A stretch of DNA of 64,000 nucleotides from Gemmatimonadaceae bacterium (lineage in GTDB: Bacteria > Gemmatimonadota > Gemmatimonadetes > Gemmatimonadales > Gemmatimonadaceae). Made by a program: the position numbers and the translations under genes. Of the stretch, positions 42,580 to 51,725 are shown in pieces. The notes under the pieces were generated by a model. The model ran no database searches. It saw only the letters and a list, made by a program, of their open reading frames with translations, and was not told the origin of the DNA. The DNA is taken from NCBI GenBank assembly GCA_035606695.1, contig DATNEW010000017.1, positions 62,001 to 126,000 on the forward strand, given 5' to 3'. The first letter of the stretch is position 1; each line of letters starts with the position of its first letter.

Positions 42580-45500
42580 ATGAACTTGCTGCGAGCTGTC
42601 ATCCGTAGCGCGGTCCCCCTCCCTCTCTTGCTCCTCACCATAGCGACGACGCCACCGCCGGCGCTCATCGCACAAACGACACAAGCCGGCGGGACCGGCC
42701 GCATCACCGGCATCGTCGCCGACCGCGTCGCGGGAGCCCCGATCGCCAACGTCTCCATCACCATCTCCGGCACCACCTTGGGCGCCCGGACCGGCGTCGA
42801 CGGACGATATACTATTAATGAAGTGCCCGCGGGAGCGCAGCACCTGCGCGCCGCGCGCATCGGATACTCGCCGACCGAGCAGGCCGTCACTGTCGCCGCC
42901 GGCCAGACGGCCACCGTGAATCTTTCGATGGCGCAGGCCACGATCACCCTCGATCAGGTCGTCGTCGTCGGATACGGCACCCAGAAGCGCTCCGACCTCA
43001 CCGGCTCCGTCGCGTCGGTCACGCCGAACGTCGATCAGACGCCGGTCCTCTCGCTCGAGCAGACGCTGCAAGGCGCGGCGCCGGGCGTGATGGTGACGCA
43101 GGCGTCGTCCGCGCCGGGCGGCGCTCTGTCGATTCGCATTCGCGGCGGCTCGTCGGTCACCGGCAACAACGAACCACTCTACGTCATCGACGGCTTCCCG
43201 ATCGAGAACGATCCGGATGCGCAGAATCCGAGCGACGGCGGCCGTGATGCGAGCACCACCGTGCCCTCCGATCCGCTCTCGGCGCTCAACCCCAACGACA
43301 TCGAGTCGATCGAAATTCTGAAGGACGCGTCGGCCACGTCGATCTACGGCGCGCGCGGCGCGAACGGCGTCATCATCATCACGACGAAGCACGGCCAGTC
43401 CGCACGGCCCCGCTTCACGATCGACTCCTACGCCGGCACGCAGAGCGTGGCGCATCGCTACGACTTGCTCAACGCGCAGCAGTTCGCGCAGTTCGTGAAC
43501 ACGTGGTCCGTGAACAACGGCACCGGCGTGCTCTTCGCGAATCCGGACACGCTGCCCAACACCGATTGGCAATCGCTCATCTTCCGGTCGGCGCCGATCA
43601 GCAACCTGCAAGTGGGCGTGACGGGTGGCGGCAGCGGCCTCAATGCGACGCGATACGCGCTCTCTGGCGGCGTGTTCCAGCAGCAGGGCGTCGTGATCAA
43701 CTCCTCGTTCCGCCGCGTCTCGCTGCGCGCCAATCTCGATCAGAACGTCGGCGAGAATCTGCATCTCTCGAGCACCGCATCGGTGAGCCGAGTGAGCAGT
43801 AATTCGGTGCCGACGGATGGGTCGTTGAATGCTGGCGCGGGCGCCGTCGGCGCGGCGATCGATTATTTCCCGATTCTGCCGGTTCGCCAGGCCAACGGCG
43901 CGTACACGCTGATGGGCCAGAGCAATCTCCCGTCGGTGCTCCAGCCGACCAACATCCCGAACCCCGTGTCGATGGCGAACGACGTCGTCGACCGGATTGG
44001 CGACACGCGCATTCTCGCGAACGGCGCCGGTGAATATCAGTTCTCTCATGGCTTCAAGTTCCGCTCGACCTTCGGCGCGGATCTGGGCGACCGCTCGCGC
44101 GACACGTACTTCCCGCGCACGACGCTCCAGGGTTCGCAGACGAACGGCTACGCGAAGCGCGGTACGACGAACACCACCAACTGGCTGAACGAGAACCTCC
44201 TGAGCTTCGATCGCGATTTCAACAACAGCCTGAATCAGGTCAGCGCGATCGCCGGGTACACGCGGCAGCAGAGTGATCTCGTCAACAGCAACATTCAGAA
44301 CAGCCAGTTCGTCAGCGACATCGACAACTTCGAGAGCATCGGCGCGGGAACGCAGACGGGTGGACCGCAGGTCGGGTCGAGCCACACGCGTTGGACGCTC
44401 GCATCGTATCTCGGACGCGTGAACTACACGTTGGCGAATCGGTACTTGTTCACGGTCACGGGTCGTGAAGACGGATCATCGCGTTTCGGCGCCGACCATC
44501 AGTGGGGCTTCTTCCCGTCCGCGGCGTTTGGCTGGCGCGTGTCGGACGAGCCGTTCATGGCGAAGCATCCGAGCATCGAGCTGCTCAAGTTCCGCGCGTC
44601 GTACGGACTGGCCGGCAATCCATCGATTCGTCCGTATCAGTCGATGGCGCACTTGCTGCCGCAGCAGTACACGTTCGGCGGCACGGTGGTGCCGGGGTAT
44701 TTCACCGCGGTGATCGGCAATCCGAATCTCGGATGGGAGACGACGCGGCAGTTGGACCTGGGCGCCGATCTTGGGCTCTGGGGTGGACGCTTGAGTTTCA
44801 CGGCCGACATGTATCGCAAGAAGACGAGCGACCTGCTGCTCGCCGTCAACCTGCCGTTCGAGAGCGGCTTCACGACCGCGCTGCAGAACGTCGGCGCCGT
44901 GCAGAACAACGGCTACGAGCTCGGCCTGACGCTCACGATTCTCGACACCAAGGCGCACGCGCTCGGCTGGACGTCGACGCTCAACTACTCGCACAACAAG
45001 AACAAGGTGCTGGACCTGGGCGGCGTGCAGCAGATCTTCGCCAACAGCATCAATAGCGATCTCAAACTGCTCGGCACGCTCATTCAGGTTGGCCAGCCGC
45101 TCGGTGTGTTCTACGGCTACCAGGCGGGCGGCATTCTTCGCGACTCGGCGTCGGCCGCGACGTACACGGCGCAGGTCAAGCCGTTGAGCGGCACGAAGTG
45201 GAATCCGGGCGACGTGAAGCTGCTCGACGTCGCCGACACGCTCGGCCGTCCGATTCCGGACGGGCGCATCGACGCGCACGACCGCACGATCATCGGCGAC
45301 CCGAATCCGAAGTTCACCGCGGGATGGCAGAACACATTCTCGTTCGGCCGATTCCGTCTGAGCTCGATGATGGACGCGGTGTACGGCAACAAGATCCTCA
45401 ACATGAACAACGTGCGTCTCGAGCAGGGCAGCCCGGGCACGAACATCGTCGCGGACCGATTCACCGATGCGTGGACGCCGACGAACCCCGACGCGAAATT

Positions 45501-45810
45501 CCCGCGCGTGAACTTCACGCCCGGCACGATCGGCTCGGACATTACGAGCGATCTGCTCGAGGATGGTTCGTTCCTGCGGCTGCGCAGCCTCACGCTCGAC
45601 GCGGCGGTGCCGGAGCGGTTGTTGTCCCGCGCCGGGTTGTCGAACACGCGCGTGTACGTGACCGGCGCCAACCTGTACACGTGGACGCACTACAGCGGCT
45701 TCAACCCGGACGTGAGCAGCCTTGGCATCGGCAACGTGAACCGCGGCATCGACGTGGGCGCGTATCCGCTGGCCAAGAGCATCACGTTCGGCATCAATCT
45801 GACCTACTGA
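42580..45810 (+). CDS. susC-like: SusC/RagA-family TonB-dependent transporter (second pair)
   Basis: 1076 residues from ATG 42580, chosen for the upstream AGGAG and the signal peptide (MNLLRAVIRSAVPLPLLLLT...ALIAQ). Domains: regulatory beta-sandwich (about 40-120), VVVVGYGTQKRSDLTGSVAS, plug (IRIRGGSSVTGNNEPLYVID, YGARGANGVIIITTKHG), then the barrel. It pairs with the SusD 20 bp downstream. Ligand unknown. The neighbouring uxuA and GH43 remnant suggest a glucuronoxylan or arabinoxylan oligosaccharide. Confidence 0.95.
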   Translation: MNLLRAVIRSAVPLPLLLLTIATTPPPALIAQTTQAGGTGRITGIVADRVAGAPIANVSITISGTTLGARTGVDGRYTINEVPAGAQHLRAARIGYSPTEQAVTVAAGQTATVNLSMAQATITLDQVVVVGYGTQKRSDLTGSVASVTPNVDQTPVLSLEQTLQGAAPGVMVTQASSAPGGALSIRIRGGSSVTGNNEPLYVIDGFPIENDPDAQNPSDGGRDASTTVPSDPLSALNPNDIESIEILKDASATSIYGARGANGVIIITTKHGQSARPRFTIDSYAGTQSVAHRYDLLNAQQFAQFVNTWSVNNGTGVLFANPDTLPNTDWQSLIFRSAPISNLQVGVTGGGSGLNATRYALSGGVFQQQGVVINSSFRRVSLRANLDQNVGENLHLSSTASVSRVSSNSVPTDGSLNAGAGAVGAAIDYFPILPVRQANGAYTLMGQSNLPSVLQPTNIPNPVSMANDVVDRIGDTRILANGAGEYQFSHGFKFRSTFGADLGDRSRDTYFPRTTLQGSQTNGYAKRGTTNTTNWLNENLLSFDRDFNNSLNQVSAIAGYTRQQSDLVNSNIQNSQFVSDIDNFESIGAGTQTGGPQVGSSHTRWTLASYLGRVNYTLANRYLFTVTGREDGSSRFGADHQWGFFPSAAFGWRVSDEPFMAKHPSIELLKFRASYGLAGNPSIRPYQSMAHLLPQQYTFGGTVVPGYFTAVIGNPNLGWETTRQLDLGADLGLWGGRLSFTADMYRKKTSDLLLAVNLPFESGFTTALQNVGAVQNNGYELGLTLTILDTKAHALGWTSTLNYSHNKNKVLDLGGVQQIFANSINSDLKLLGTLIQVGQPLGVFYGYQAGGILRDSASAATYTAQVKPLSGTKWNPGDVKLLDVADTLGRPIPDGRIDAHDRTIIGDPNPKFTAGWQNTFSFGRFRLSSMMDAVYGNKILNMNNVRLEQGSPGTNIVADRFTDAWTPTNPDAKFPRVNFTPGTIGSDITSDLLEDGSFLRLRSLTLDAAVPERLLSRAGLSNTRVYVTGANLYTWTHYSGFNPDVSSLGIGNVNRGIDVGAYPLAKSITFGINLTY

Positions 45811-45829
45811 GCGCGGAGATCTGACTCAT

Positions 45830-47398
45830 ATGCACAAGCGAATCAAGATCGTCCTGGCGCTCGGCGCGTTGACCGTGGGCCTGGCGTGCAGCGACAAGCA
45901 GTTTCTGACCGAGCAGCCGTTCGACTTCATCGGACCCACGAACTTCTACCGCAACGCCGGCGACGCGATCGCGGCAATCAACGGCGTGTATGCGGATTTC
46001 ATCAACAGCACCGGCGACAACTACTACGGCCGCGACTTCGTCATGCTCGTGGAGCATTCGACGGAGATGTGGACGTCGCGATTGTCGGCGACGAACGAGC
46101 GCAGCCAGCCGGACGTGTACAACATTCCGGTGAACCACGCGTACGTGCAGGCGGTGTGGGCGTCGGCGTTCGACGCGATCAACCGCGCGAACGCCGTGCT
46201 CGATCACGTGCCGGCGATCGACATGGATGCGACGCTCAAGGCGCGCATCGTTGGCGAAGCCAAGTTCCTGCGCGCGCTGCACTACTTCAATCTCGTGCGG
46301 ATGTTCGGCGGCGTGCCGCTCAAGCTGCACGAGACGCAAGGACTGGACAGTCTCGCCATTCCGCGCAATACGGCGCAGGAAGTGTATGCGCAGATCGAGC
46401 AGGATCTGAAGGACGCGATCGCGGTGCTGCCGCCCGCGAAGTCGTACACGGGCTCCGACATCGGCCGTGCCTCGCGCGGCGCCGCGAAGACGTTGTTGGC
46501 GAAGATGTATCTCCAGCGCGCGGGTACGGGCGTTGGTACGGCGGCGGATTGGGCGAGCGCGCTCGCGATGGCGAAGCAGGTGCAGTCTGACGGCGAGTAT
46601 TCGCTGGTGTCCGATTACAAATCGCTGTTCGACTTCATCGGCGGCACGGTGAAGGAGCAGAACAGCGAAGTGATCTTCGACATCCAGAACGTGCGCGCCC
46701 CGGGATTGGGTGGTCGCCTCTCGTCGCACATGGCGCCGAACGCCACGGCACCGTTCCTCGGTGCATCGACGAACGGATCGTTCGAGGCGGAGAGCATCTG
46801 GTTCCATACCTTCCGCAAGGACGACAAGCGGCTCGACGGAACGTTCGTGCTCTCGTGGAACAAGAACGGCACGACCGTGACGTGGGACGAGACCAAGACC
46901 GCGTCGCAGCCGTACGCGAGCGAAACGCCGTTCCCGCGCAAGTTCCTCGACCCGCAGATGACGGGCACGGGCGCGGAAGAGCCGAACTACATCATTCTCC
47001 GCTACGCCGAAGTGTTGTTGATGATCGCCGAGGCGTCGAACGAGGTGAATGGTGGGCCGGGGGCGGAGGCGTATGCGGCCGTGAACGCGATTCGCCAGCG
47101 CGCGGGGATTCCGAGCATGACGCCGGGGCTGAGCCACGATCTCTTTAGAGATTCGGTATTCAACGAGCGTCGCTGGGAATTGTCGCTCGAGGGGCCGAAC
47201 GGATACTTCGACGATCAACGCAACTGGGCGTGGTCGAAGGCGCGCATCGAACAGAGCATGGCGCACGCGAAGTCGAGCACGAGCAAGTTCCCGAAGGCGA
47301 ACAACGGTCCGATTCCGGACAAGTACAAGTTGATGCCGATTCCGCAGCGGGTATTGGATCTGAATCCGAAGCTGACGCAGAATCCGGGGTGGCAGTAG
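45830..47398 (+). CDS. susD-like: SusD/RagB-family glycan-binding lipoprotein (second pair)
   Basis: 522 residues, lipoprotein leader MHKRIKIVLALGALTVGLAC with Cys 20. Helical repeat blocks are IVGEAKFLRALHYFNLVRMFG and GAAKTLLAKMYLQRAG, and C-terminal blocks are LRYAEVLLMIAEASNEVNGG and FNERRWELSLEGPNGYFDD. It is shorter than the other SusD and only distantly similar, so the two pairs likely bind different ligands. It follows susC by 20 bp. Confidence 0.95.
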   Translation: MHKRIKIVLALGALTVGLACSDKQFLTEQPFDFIGPTNFYRNAGDAIAAINGVYADFINSTGDNYYGRDFVMLVEHSTEMWTSRLSATNERSQPDVYNIPVNHAYVQAVWASAFDAINRANAVLDHVPAIDMDATLKARIVGEAKFLRALHYFNLVRMFGGVPLKLHETQGLDSLAIPRNTAQEVYAQIEQDLKDAIAVLPPAKSYTGSDIGRASRGAAKTLLAKMYLQRAGTGVGTAADWASALAMAKQVQSDGEYSLVSDYKSLFDFIGGTVKEQNSEVIFDIQNVRAPGLGGRLSSHMAPNATAPFLGASTNGSFEAESIWFHTFRKDDKRLDGTFVLSWNKNGTTVTWDETKTASQPYASETPFPRKFLDPQMTGTGAEEPNYIILRYAEVLLMIAEASNEVNGGPGAEAYAAVNAIRQRAGIPSMTPGLSHDLFRDSVFNERRWELSLEGPNGYFDDQRNWAWSKARIEQSMAHAKSSTSKFPKANNGPIPDKYKLMPIPQRVLDLNPKLTQNPGWQ

Positions 47399-47427
47399 CG
47401 GTGGGCGGTGGGCGGTGGGCGCTGGGC
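47399..47427. repeat. GGTGGGC tandem repeat
   Basis: Four imperfect GGTGGGC/GCTGGGC units follow the susD stop directly. It is a short slippage-prone tract between susD and the GH43 remnant. Confidence 0.6.
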
Positions 47428-47450
47428 GTGACACCAGAGTCCTCGAAAAC

Positions 47451-47699
47451 GTGAACGTCATTCTTCGCGTAGCGAGGAATCTGCTCTTGGCGGTGGTTGC
47501 TTCGGCAACCACCGCCTTTGCGCAGGCGTACAGTCCCGACGCGGGGCCGGGGCGGTATCGCAATCCCATCATCTTCGCGGACTATTCAGATCCCGACGCC
47601 ATTCGTGCTGCCCATCTCGAGCGAGTCACGGACGCCGGGTCGGTGCGCGAGTCGCGCTTGTTCGCGACGGATACGGCGATTTCGATTTTGTTCGAGTAA
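47451..47699 (+). pseudogene. Truncated GH43 remnant with repeat-derived leader
   Basis: An 82-codon frame from GTG 47451. The leader NVILRVARNLLLAVVASATT...FAQ is followed by GRYRNPIIFADYSDPDAIR, which is the start of a GH43 propeller with its catalytic Asp. The similarity stops there. The remaining 29 codons do not resemble GH43 and the frame ends at TAA 47697-47699. A composite hairpin follows. A former beta-xylosidase or arabinofuranosidase gene downstream of susCD has probably been deleted after its first blade. It might still yield a short secreted peptide. Confidence 0.7.
47457..47483. repeat. Single repeat arm within the GH43-remnant leader
   Basis: GTCATTCTTCGCGTAGCGAGGAATCTG matches the left arm of the family with few differences. 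It is read VILRVARNL in the same frame as VIPSAARNL in the other secreted genes. No right arm follows. Confidence 0.7.
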
Positions 47700-47730
47700 A
47701 GCAATACCACGGAAAACTGCTGGACGACAC

Positions 47731-47896
47731 TGATCGGCACGGAGACGGCGTTGAACTGCGGTTGAACGACGTTTTAAGTGACTGCTTTTTTAAGACAGCC
47801 TCAGGACGCTTCGCGAATCGATGGGTCCTGAGGGTGTTCCAATACGAAGGCGTCAAACGGCAGTTGACCGCAGTTGACGCCGTCTCCGTGTCGGTC
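47731..47896. repeat. Composite inverted repeat between convergent genes (MITE-like or bidirectional terminator)
   Basis: The outer arms at about 47733-47766 and 47862-47896 share CACGGAGACGGCG followed by AACTGCGGT as imperfect inverted repeats. An inner perfect 9-bp stem CCTCAGGAC/GTCCTGAGG lies at 47799-47807 and 47825-47833. A T6 run occurs at about 47786. GTCCGCCGTT direct repeats follow. It sits between the GH43 remnant and the convergent hydrolase. No transposase is present. Confidence 0.6.
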
Positions 47897-47921
47897 CGCC
47901 GTTGTCCGCCGTTGTCCGTGG

Positions 47922-49229
47922 TCAATGAAGAGCGTCGATGAACGCAAACACTTCTCGCAGTACCTCCGCCTCGTTCGATCTGAACACATAGTGGTTCGAG
48001 TGCGGAATGCGAATGACGCGTGCGCCCGGCGCTCCGCGCTGGAACGCGTCGATCTGCGGCATGACGCCCGCGAGATACGCCGAGTCGGATTTCGCGAGCG
48101 CTACGGAATCCTTCAGTAGTGCGGGTGACACTTCGCGCGGTGCCGCGAAGATCGCGAGCACCGGGCCATGGATCGTCGAGAATTTCTCTTCGCCCGCGAA
48201 CAGTGAATCGGCGACGAAGTCTCGCGCGAACGGTGGCGGTGTGACGTCGCGGTCGGGGCGCGCCGCGAGGTGCTTCGACCACGAGCGCATGTCGCGCTCC
48301 ATGAGGGGAAGGCTCGTCGTCAGCAGCTCGTTGAGAATGTTCTCGAGATCGCGCGGACTGAGCGCGGGTGAGAGCTTCGCGAGCTTTCGCTGGACGTCGT
48401 ACATGTCCATCAGGGTGTTCTCCTGCGTGCTGTCGTACATGGCGTACACGTAGCCTGCATCGAGATACACGAGACCCGAGACGCGCTCGGGACGGCGCGA
48501 TCCGATGGAGCTCAGTTCTTCGCCGGCGATCGAGTGGCCGATCAGCACCGGCTTCGCGAGGCGTAGCGAGTCGAGTACCGCCAGCACGTCGTCGGCGAGG
48601 CGGTCGGCGGAGTAGCCGGATGGCGGCGCGCTCGAGCGACCGAAGCCGCGGCGTGTGATCCCGTAGACGTGATATCGGGGAGTGAGCTTCGTCGCGAAGT
48701 CGTCGAAGACGTGCGCGGTGTTGCCGGCGCCGGCGAGGAGCACCACCGGACGTCCGGTGCCGCCCCAGTCGAGTACCTCGAGAGAGACGGTGGTATCGAC
48801 GGCGATCTGTCGAATCGCGTGCGATGATTTATCGCCCCATGCGGTTTGTGCGGTTGCTCGCACGAGCACGAGCGGCGACGATCCACCTTGCATCCAGGAA
48901 CCGGAGAGTGTGTCGCCGGTTCGGTCGAACGTGCCGATGAATTCCGCGCGGGCTCGGCTGAAGACGAGTCGCACCGTGCGCGAAGAGATCGTGATCGTGT
49001 CCGCAGTGATCGGACTTTCGAAGCCGCGTTGGTCGAGGCTGAACAGGACCGTCTTGAGCCGGCCATTGTCGCGCGCGATGTCGATGACGAGGCGAAGCGG
49101 CTGCGCGGGTAATTGGAGAGTGCCTTGCCAGGTGCCGAGTGCGTTTTGCGCCGGCAAGCTCGCGGCGGTGGCGATCAGAGCGGCCGTGAGCGTTGCCGCG
49201 AGTGAGGAGAGCGTGGGAAATCGGCGCAT
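47922..49229 (-). CDS. Secreted alpha/beta hydrolase
   Basis: About 435 residues from ATG 49229 (signal peptide MRRFPTLSSLAATLTAAL...LPAQ). The first about 130 mature residues form a beta-rich domain (GTWQGTLQL) often found before such hydrolases. The alpha/beta hydrolase domain has the oxyanion loop VVLLAGAGNT, the nucleophile Ser in LIGHSIAGEELS and the His in IPHSNHYVFRS. It is probably an esterase or related enzyme. The substrate is unknown and there is no clear link to the neighbouring glycan genes. Confidence 0.85.
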   Translation of the reverse strand: MRRFPTLSSLAATLTAALIATAASLPAQNALGTWQGTLQLPAQPLRLVIDIARDNGRLKTVLFSLDQRGFESPITADTITISSRTVRLVFSRARAEFIGTFDRTGDTLSGSWMQGGSSPLVLVRATAQTAWGDKSSHAIRQIAVDTTVSLEVLDWGGTGRPVVLLAGAGNTAHVFDDFATKLTPRYHVYGITRRGFGRSSAPPSGYSADRLADDVLAVLDSLRLAKPVLIGHSIAGEELSSIGSRRPERVSGLVYLDAGYVYAMYDSTQENTLMDMYDVQRKLAKLSPALSPRDLENILNELLTTSLPLMERDMRSWSKHLAARPDRDVTPPPFARDFVADSLFAGEEKFSTIHGPVLAIFAAPREVSPALLKDSVALAKSDSAYLAGVMPQIDAFQRGAPGARVIRIPHSNHYVFRSNEAEVLREVFAFIDALH

Positions 49230-49334
49230 GAGTGGTTCCCGCATGAGTGGGCGGCGCGGAGAGCATGACAATCTACTATCGCGATAGTAGCTTCGCACGC
49301 TTTCGTCGCAATCGCAAGGCGCCCGGCCTAAACG

Positions 49335-49700
49335 TCAGCGCCGCTTCTTTGCGCTCGCCTTCTTCTTGGTCGTGGGCTTGGGTTTCATCGCTGCCACGTA
49401 TTCATAGCTCGCGGCAAAGTACGGCTCGAGCTCCTTCGTCTTGGCCAGCAGTGCGTCAGGCACGACCACATATTCGGGTTGCACCACGCCGTACTGCGCG
49501 GCTAGAGACGTTCGATACCTCTCGAGAAACGTCTCGCGCTCTTTTTCGGGAAGCCGCAGCGCCACCGTGTTGTCCTTGTGCAACGCGCTGAACATGTGCC
49601 CGTTGAGCGATGTGTAGGGCACGGTATCGCCCTTTCGCTCCACCGCGGGATTCGTGGCAATGAGCTTTTCGTAATAGGTCACCGCGGCGGATCGTTCCAC
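49335..49700 (-). CDS. Small conserved protein of unknown function with basic C-terminal tail
   Basis: About 121 residues from GTG 49700, preceded by AGAGGTG. A conserved globular part is visible (VPYTSLNGHMFSAL, VALRLPEKERETFLERY, VVVPDALLAKT, YVAAMKPKP). The tail is lysine-rich (TKKKASAKKRR). The pattern recalls the TfoX N-terminal or MmcQ/YjbR-like small proteins, but I do not recognise a defined function. Cytoplasmic, no signal peptide. Confidence 0.7.
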   Translation of the reverse strand: MERSAAVTYYEKLIATNPAVERKGDTVPYTSLNGHMFSALHKDNTVALRLPEKERETFLERYRTSLAAQYGVVQPEYVVVPDALLAKTKELEPYFAASYEYVAAMKPKPTTKKKASAKKRR

Positions 49701-49753
49701 GTGCACCTCTGTTGGCGAACGAGTTTGAGTCAGCTGCAACGCATGCGCGACAC

Positions 49754-50140
49754 TCAGCCTCGATACACGAGGCTGATCACCATTCCGACGACCACCCACT
49801 GCACGCTGTACGCGATGCCCTGGAGTGCCGTCAATCGCCCGCCGATGTTGAGATTGACGTGGTTGTGCAGGACGAAAGAGCCCAAGGCATACAGGGCGAT
49901 GAGCAATCCGAACTGCACGCCGGCAACGACGCCCGCGCCGGCGGGGTGGATCATCGCGACCAATGCCGCGAGGGCGAACATCGAGAGCAGCATACCGAGC
50001 ATGCCGAGCGGCATGACGGGCTTCATGGATTCATGCGTGCGATAGACAGTGCTGAAGCGCGCAAACTCGGCACGCATGGCAGGGTTGGCGAAGAAGGCGC
50101 CGCCCAGGATGAAGTAGGTCGCGAAGGCGTCAGTCGACAC
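49754..50140 (-). CDS. Small integral membrane protein of unknown function
   Basis: 128 residues from GTG 50140, which shares one base with the upstream stop (TAGTG). About four hydrophobic segments are visible, including PLGMLGMLLSMFALAALVAM and GVQFGLLIALYALGSFV. No catalytic motif is recognised. Coupling to the secreted protein upstream suggests co-expression. Confidence 0.7.
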   Translation of the reverse strand: MSTDAFATYFILGGAFFANPAMRAEFARFSTVYRTHESMKPVMPLGMLGMLLSMFALAALVAMIHPAGAGVVAGVQFGLLIALYALGSFVLHNHVNLNIGGRLTALQGIAYSVQWVVVGMVISLVYRG

Positions 50141-50673
50141 TACGGCGCGCGGTGCAGCCGGCCGGCGACATACGGCTTGAATTCCCCCGGTCGATCGGGC
50201 GGAGCGATCTCGAAGCCAACATCATATCCGTTCGGCGTCGGTCGGTAGGTCAATCGGAACTGCGGCTGCGCACGCACGGCGTCGGACGTCAACACGATGG
50301 CCGTGTCGCTCGCGACGAGTTGGTACGTGATCACGTGGCCTTCATTGTCAAAGGCACGCGCCGCGAACCCTGCGGCGGCGGGCGCAATCACCATGAGCCC
50401 TTCATGACGGAACGCGGCCCGCTGAGCGGTCGCCGGATACTCGGAGAAATCACGGCGGACGATCACGCGATCGTTCAGGTCCCGCACCCATGTTTCTCCT
50501 CCGCGTACCGCCATTCCCGGCCGGCCACCGCCGCCGCTATCCGCTGTCCATGATCCAAGCAGCTTGCCGAGTGGCCCCCAAGTGGGGGCTGTCGTCGCTT
50601 GGGCAACGGCAAACGTGCAAGGGAAACAGAACGCGACGCCGAGAATGAATCGAATCAGTGGTCGACGGGTCAT
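50140..50673 (-). CDS. Secreted protein of unknown function (DUF1579-like beta protein)
   Basis: 177 residues from ATG 50673, signal peptide MTRRPLIRFILGVAF...FAVAQ. The mature part is beta-rich with LGKLLGSWTAD near the start, resembling small lipocalin-like DUF1579-type proteins that begin with a GxW segment. No enzyme motif is seen. It overlaps the downstream membrane-protein gene by one base. Confidence 0.65.
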   Translation of the reverse strand: MTRRPLIRFILGVAFCFPCTFAVAQATTAPTWGPLGKLLGSWTADSGGGGRPGMAVRGGETWVRDLNDRVIVRRDFSEYPATAQRAAFRHEGLMVIAPAAAGFAARAFDNEGHVITYQLVASDTAIVLTSDAVRAQPQFRLTYRPTPNGYDVGFEIAPPDRPGEFKPYVAGRLHRAP

Positions 50674-50814
50674 CGTACGGGCAGGTCGGTGAAAGAGTGA
50701 GCCGGTCAATTCTTCGAAAGCACAAAGAAGTCTAATAACAGCGCCGGGCGCGGCAGGGTGCCATCCGCACATTCCTTGTCAGTTTCAGCGTTCGTTAGGG
50801 AGCTGCTCGGAGGG

Positions 50815-51612
50815 TTAGGCCGTACGAGCACGATTGATAGCCTCCGTGTAGACGCCGAGACGATTTCCGACGAGCAGTCTTGCCTGCCTGCGTTCCTCGA
50901 TTGTAATGCCTGCTAATTGTGGCCGCGTCAAATCGCCCAGCCCTTCAATAGATCTAAGCCGTATGATGGCCCCGCCACTAATGCCTTCCAGCTTCGGCGA
51001 GGTTTGCAGACCCTTTTCGCCAACGATCGAATCCCACTTAGAGTCCAACACTAGGTTCGCCGTAGCGCTCAGCTTCTCGTTGATGTAGGAATCGGGCGAC
51101 GCGATTCCCCCCGCATATGCGATGTTGCCCGGAACGGTTGTCTTGGAGTAGCGCTTGATCTTGAAGGCGTTCAGCGGGTAACCAATGGCGACATACTTTG
51201 AACGGTACGGCCCATTGAACCTCACTTGTTCTGTGGTCGCTTGCTGGTCGGCCGAGAGAAATGTGCAACCATCGAGCTGCTCTGCGAATGCGTTTGGTGC
51301 GTGCCGAAAGGCGATGTCAATCGTGTCGCCTTCGCGGTTTCCACCCGAAGGGCGATTCACAGTCCATGGACCTGGGATCTCGATCCAGCTCCGCATCGAT
51401 CCGATGTAGTACGTGTAATTGGGGTACAGCTCGACGACGTGCGCGGCACTGAGCACATAGCGCTCACCGCGGTACCAAATCAGAACAGCGGTTCCCGCCG
51501 GTATGAGCTCGTCGCCGAAATCATTTGGAACCGCGAGCGGCCGGATTGACGGCAGGAAAGACAGCCCGAGGACCGCCATGCTCGCGCGAATTCGGTCTGA
51601 AACGTCGCTCAT
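50815..51612 (-). CDS. Trypsin-like peptidase-fold protein
   Basis: 265 residues without a signal peptide. The catalytic triad positions can be traced: His in YVLSAAHVVELYP, Asp in DTIDIAFRH and Ser in EGISGGAIIRLR, where the usual GDSGG reads GISGG. The gene is visibly less GC-rich than its neighbours and stands alone, which suggests acquisition by transfer. Cytoplasmic trypsin-fold proteins of this kind occur as stand-alone proteases and in some anti-phage or conflict systems. No partner gene is visible here. Confidence 0.65.
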   Translation of the reverse strand: MSDVSDRIRASMAVLGLSFLPSIRPLAVPNDFGDELIPAGTAVLIWYRGERYVLSAAHVVELYPNYTYYIGSMRSWIEIPGPWTVNRPSGGNREGDTIDIAFRHAPNAFAEQLDGCTFLSADQQATTEQVRFNGPYRSKYVAIGYPLNAFKIKRYSKTTVPGNIAYAGGIASPDSYINEKLSATANLVLDSKWDSIVGEKGLQTSPKLEGISGGAIIRLRSIEGLGDLTRPQLAGITIEERRQARLLVGNRLGVYTEAINRARTA

Positions 51613-51725
51613 GTAAGAACTGTATAGCTACCCAACGACAAGTGGCCTGCGCAATTTAGCAGTGATTTTCGATAGCTCGCTTAGGCCACAGGATCATACA
51701 GTCTCAGCGCCTCAAACGCTCAGCG

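Noticed and set aside
42532-44385. A minus-strand frame of about 617 codons opposite susC
   Set aside because: It is antisense to a clear TonB-dependent transporter and has no domain signal.
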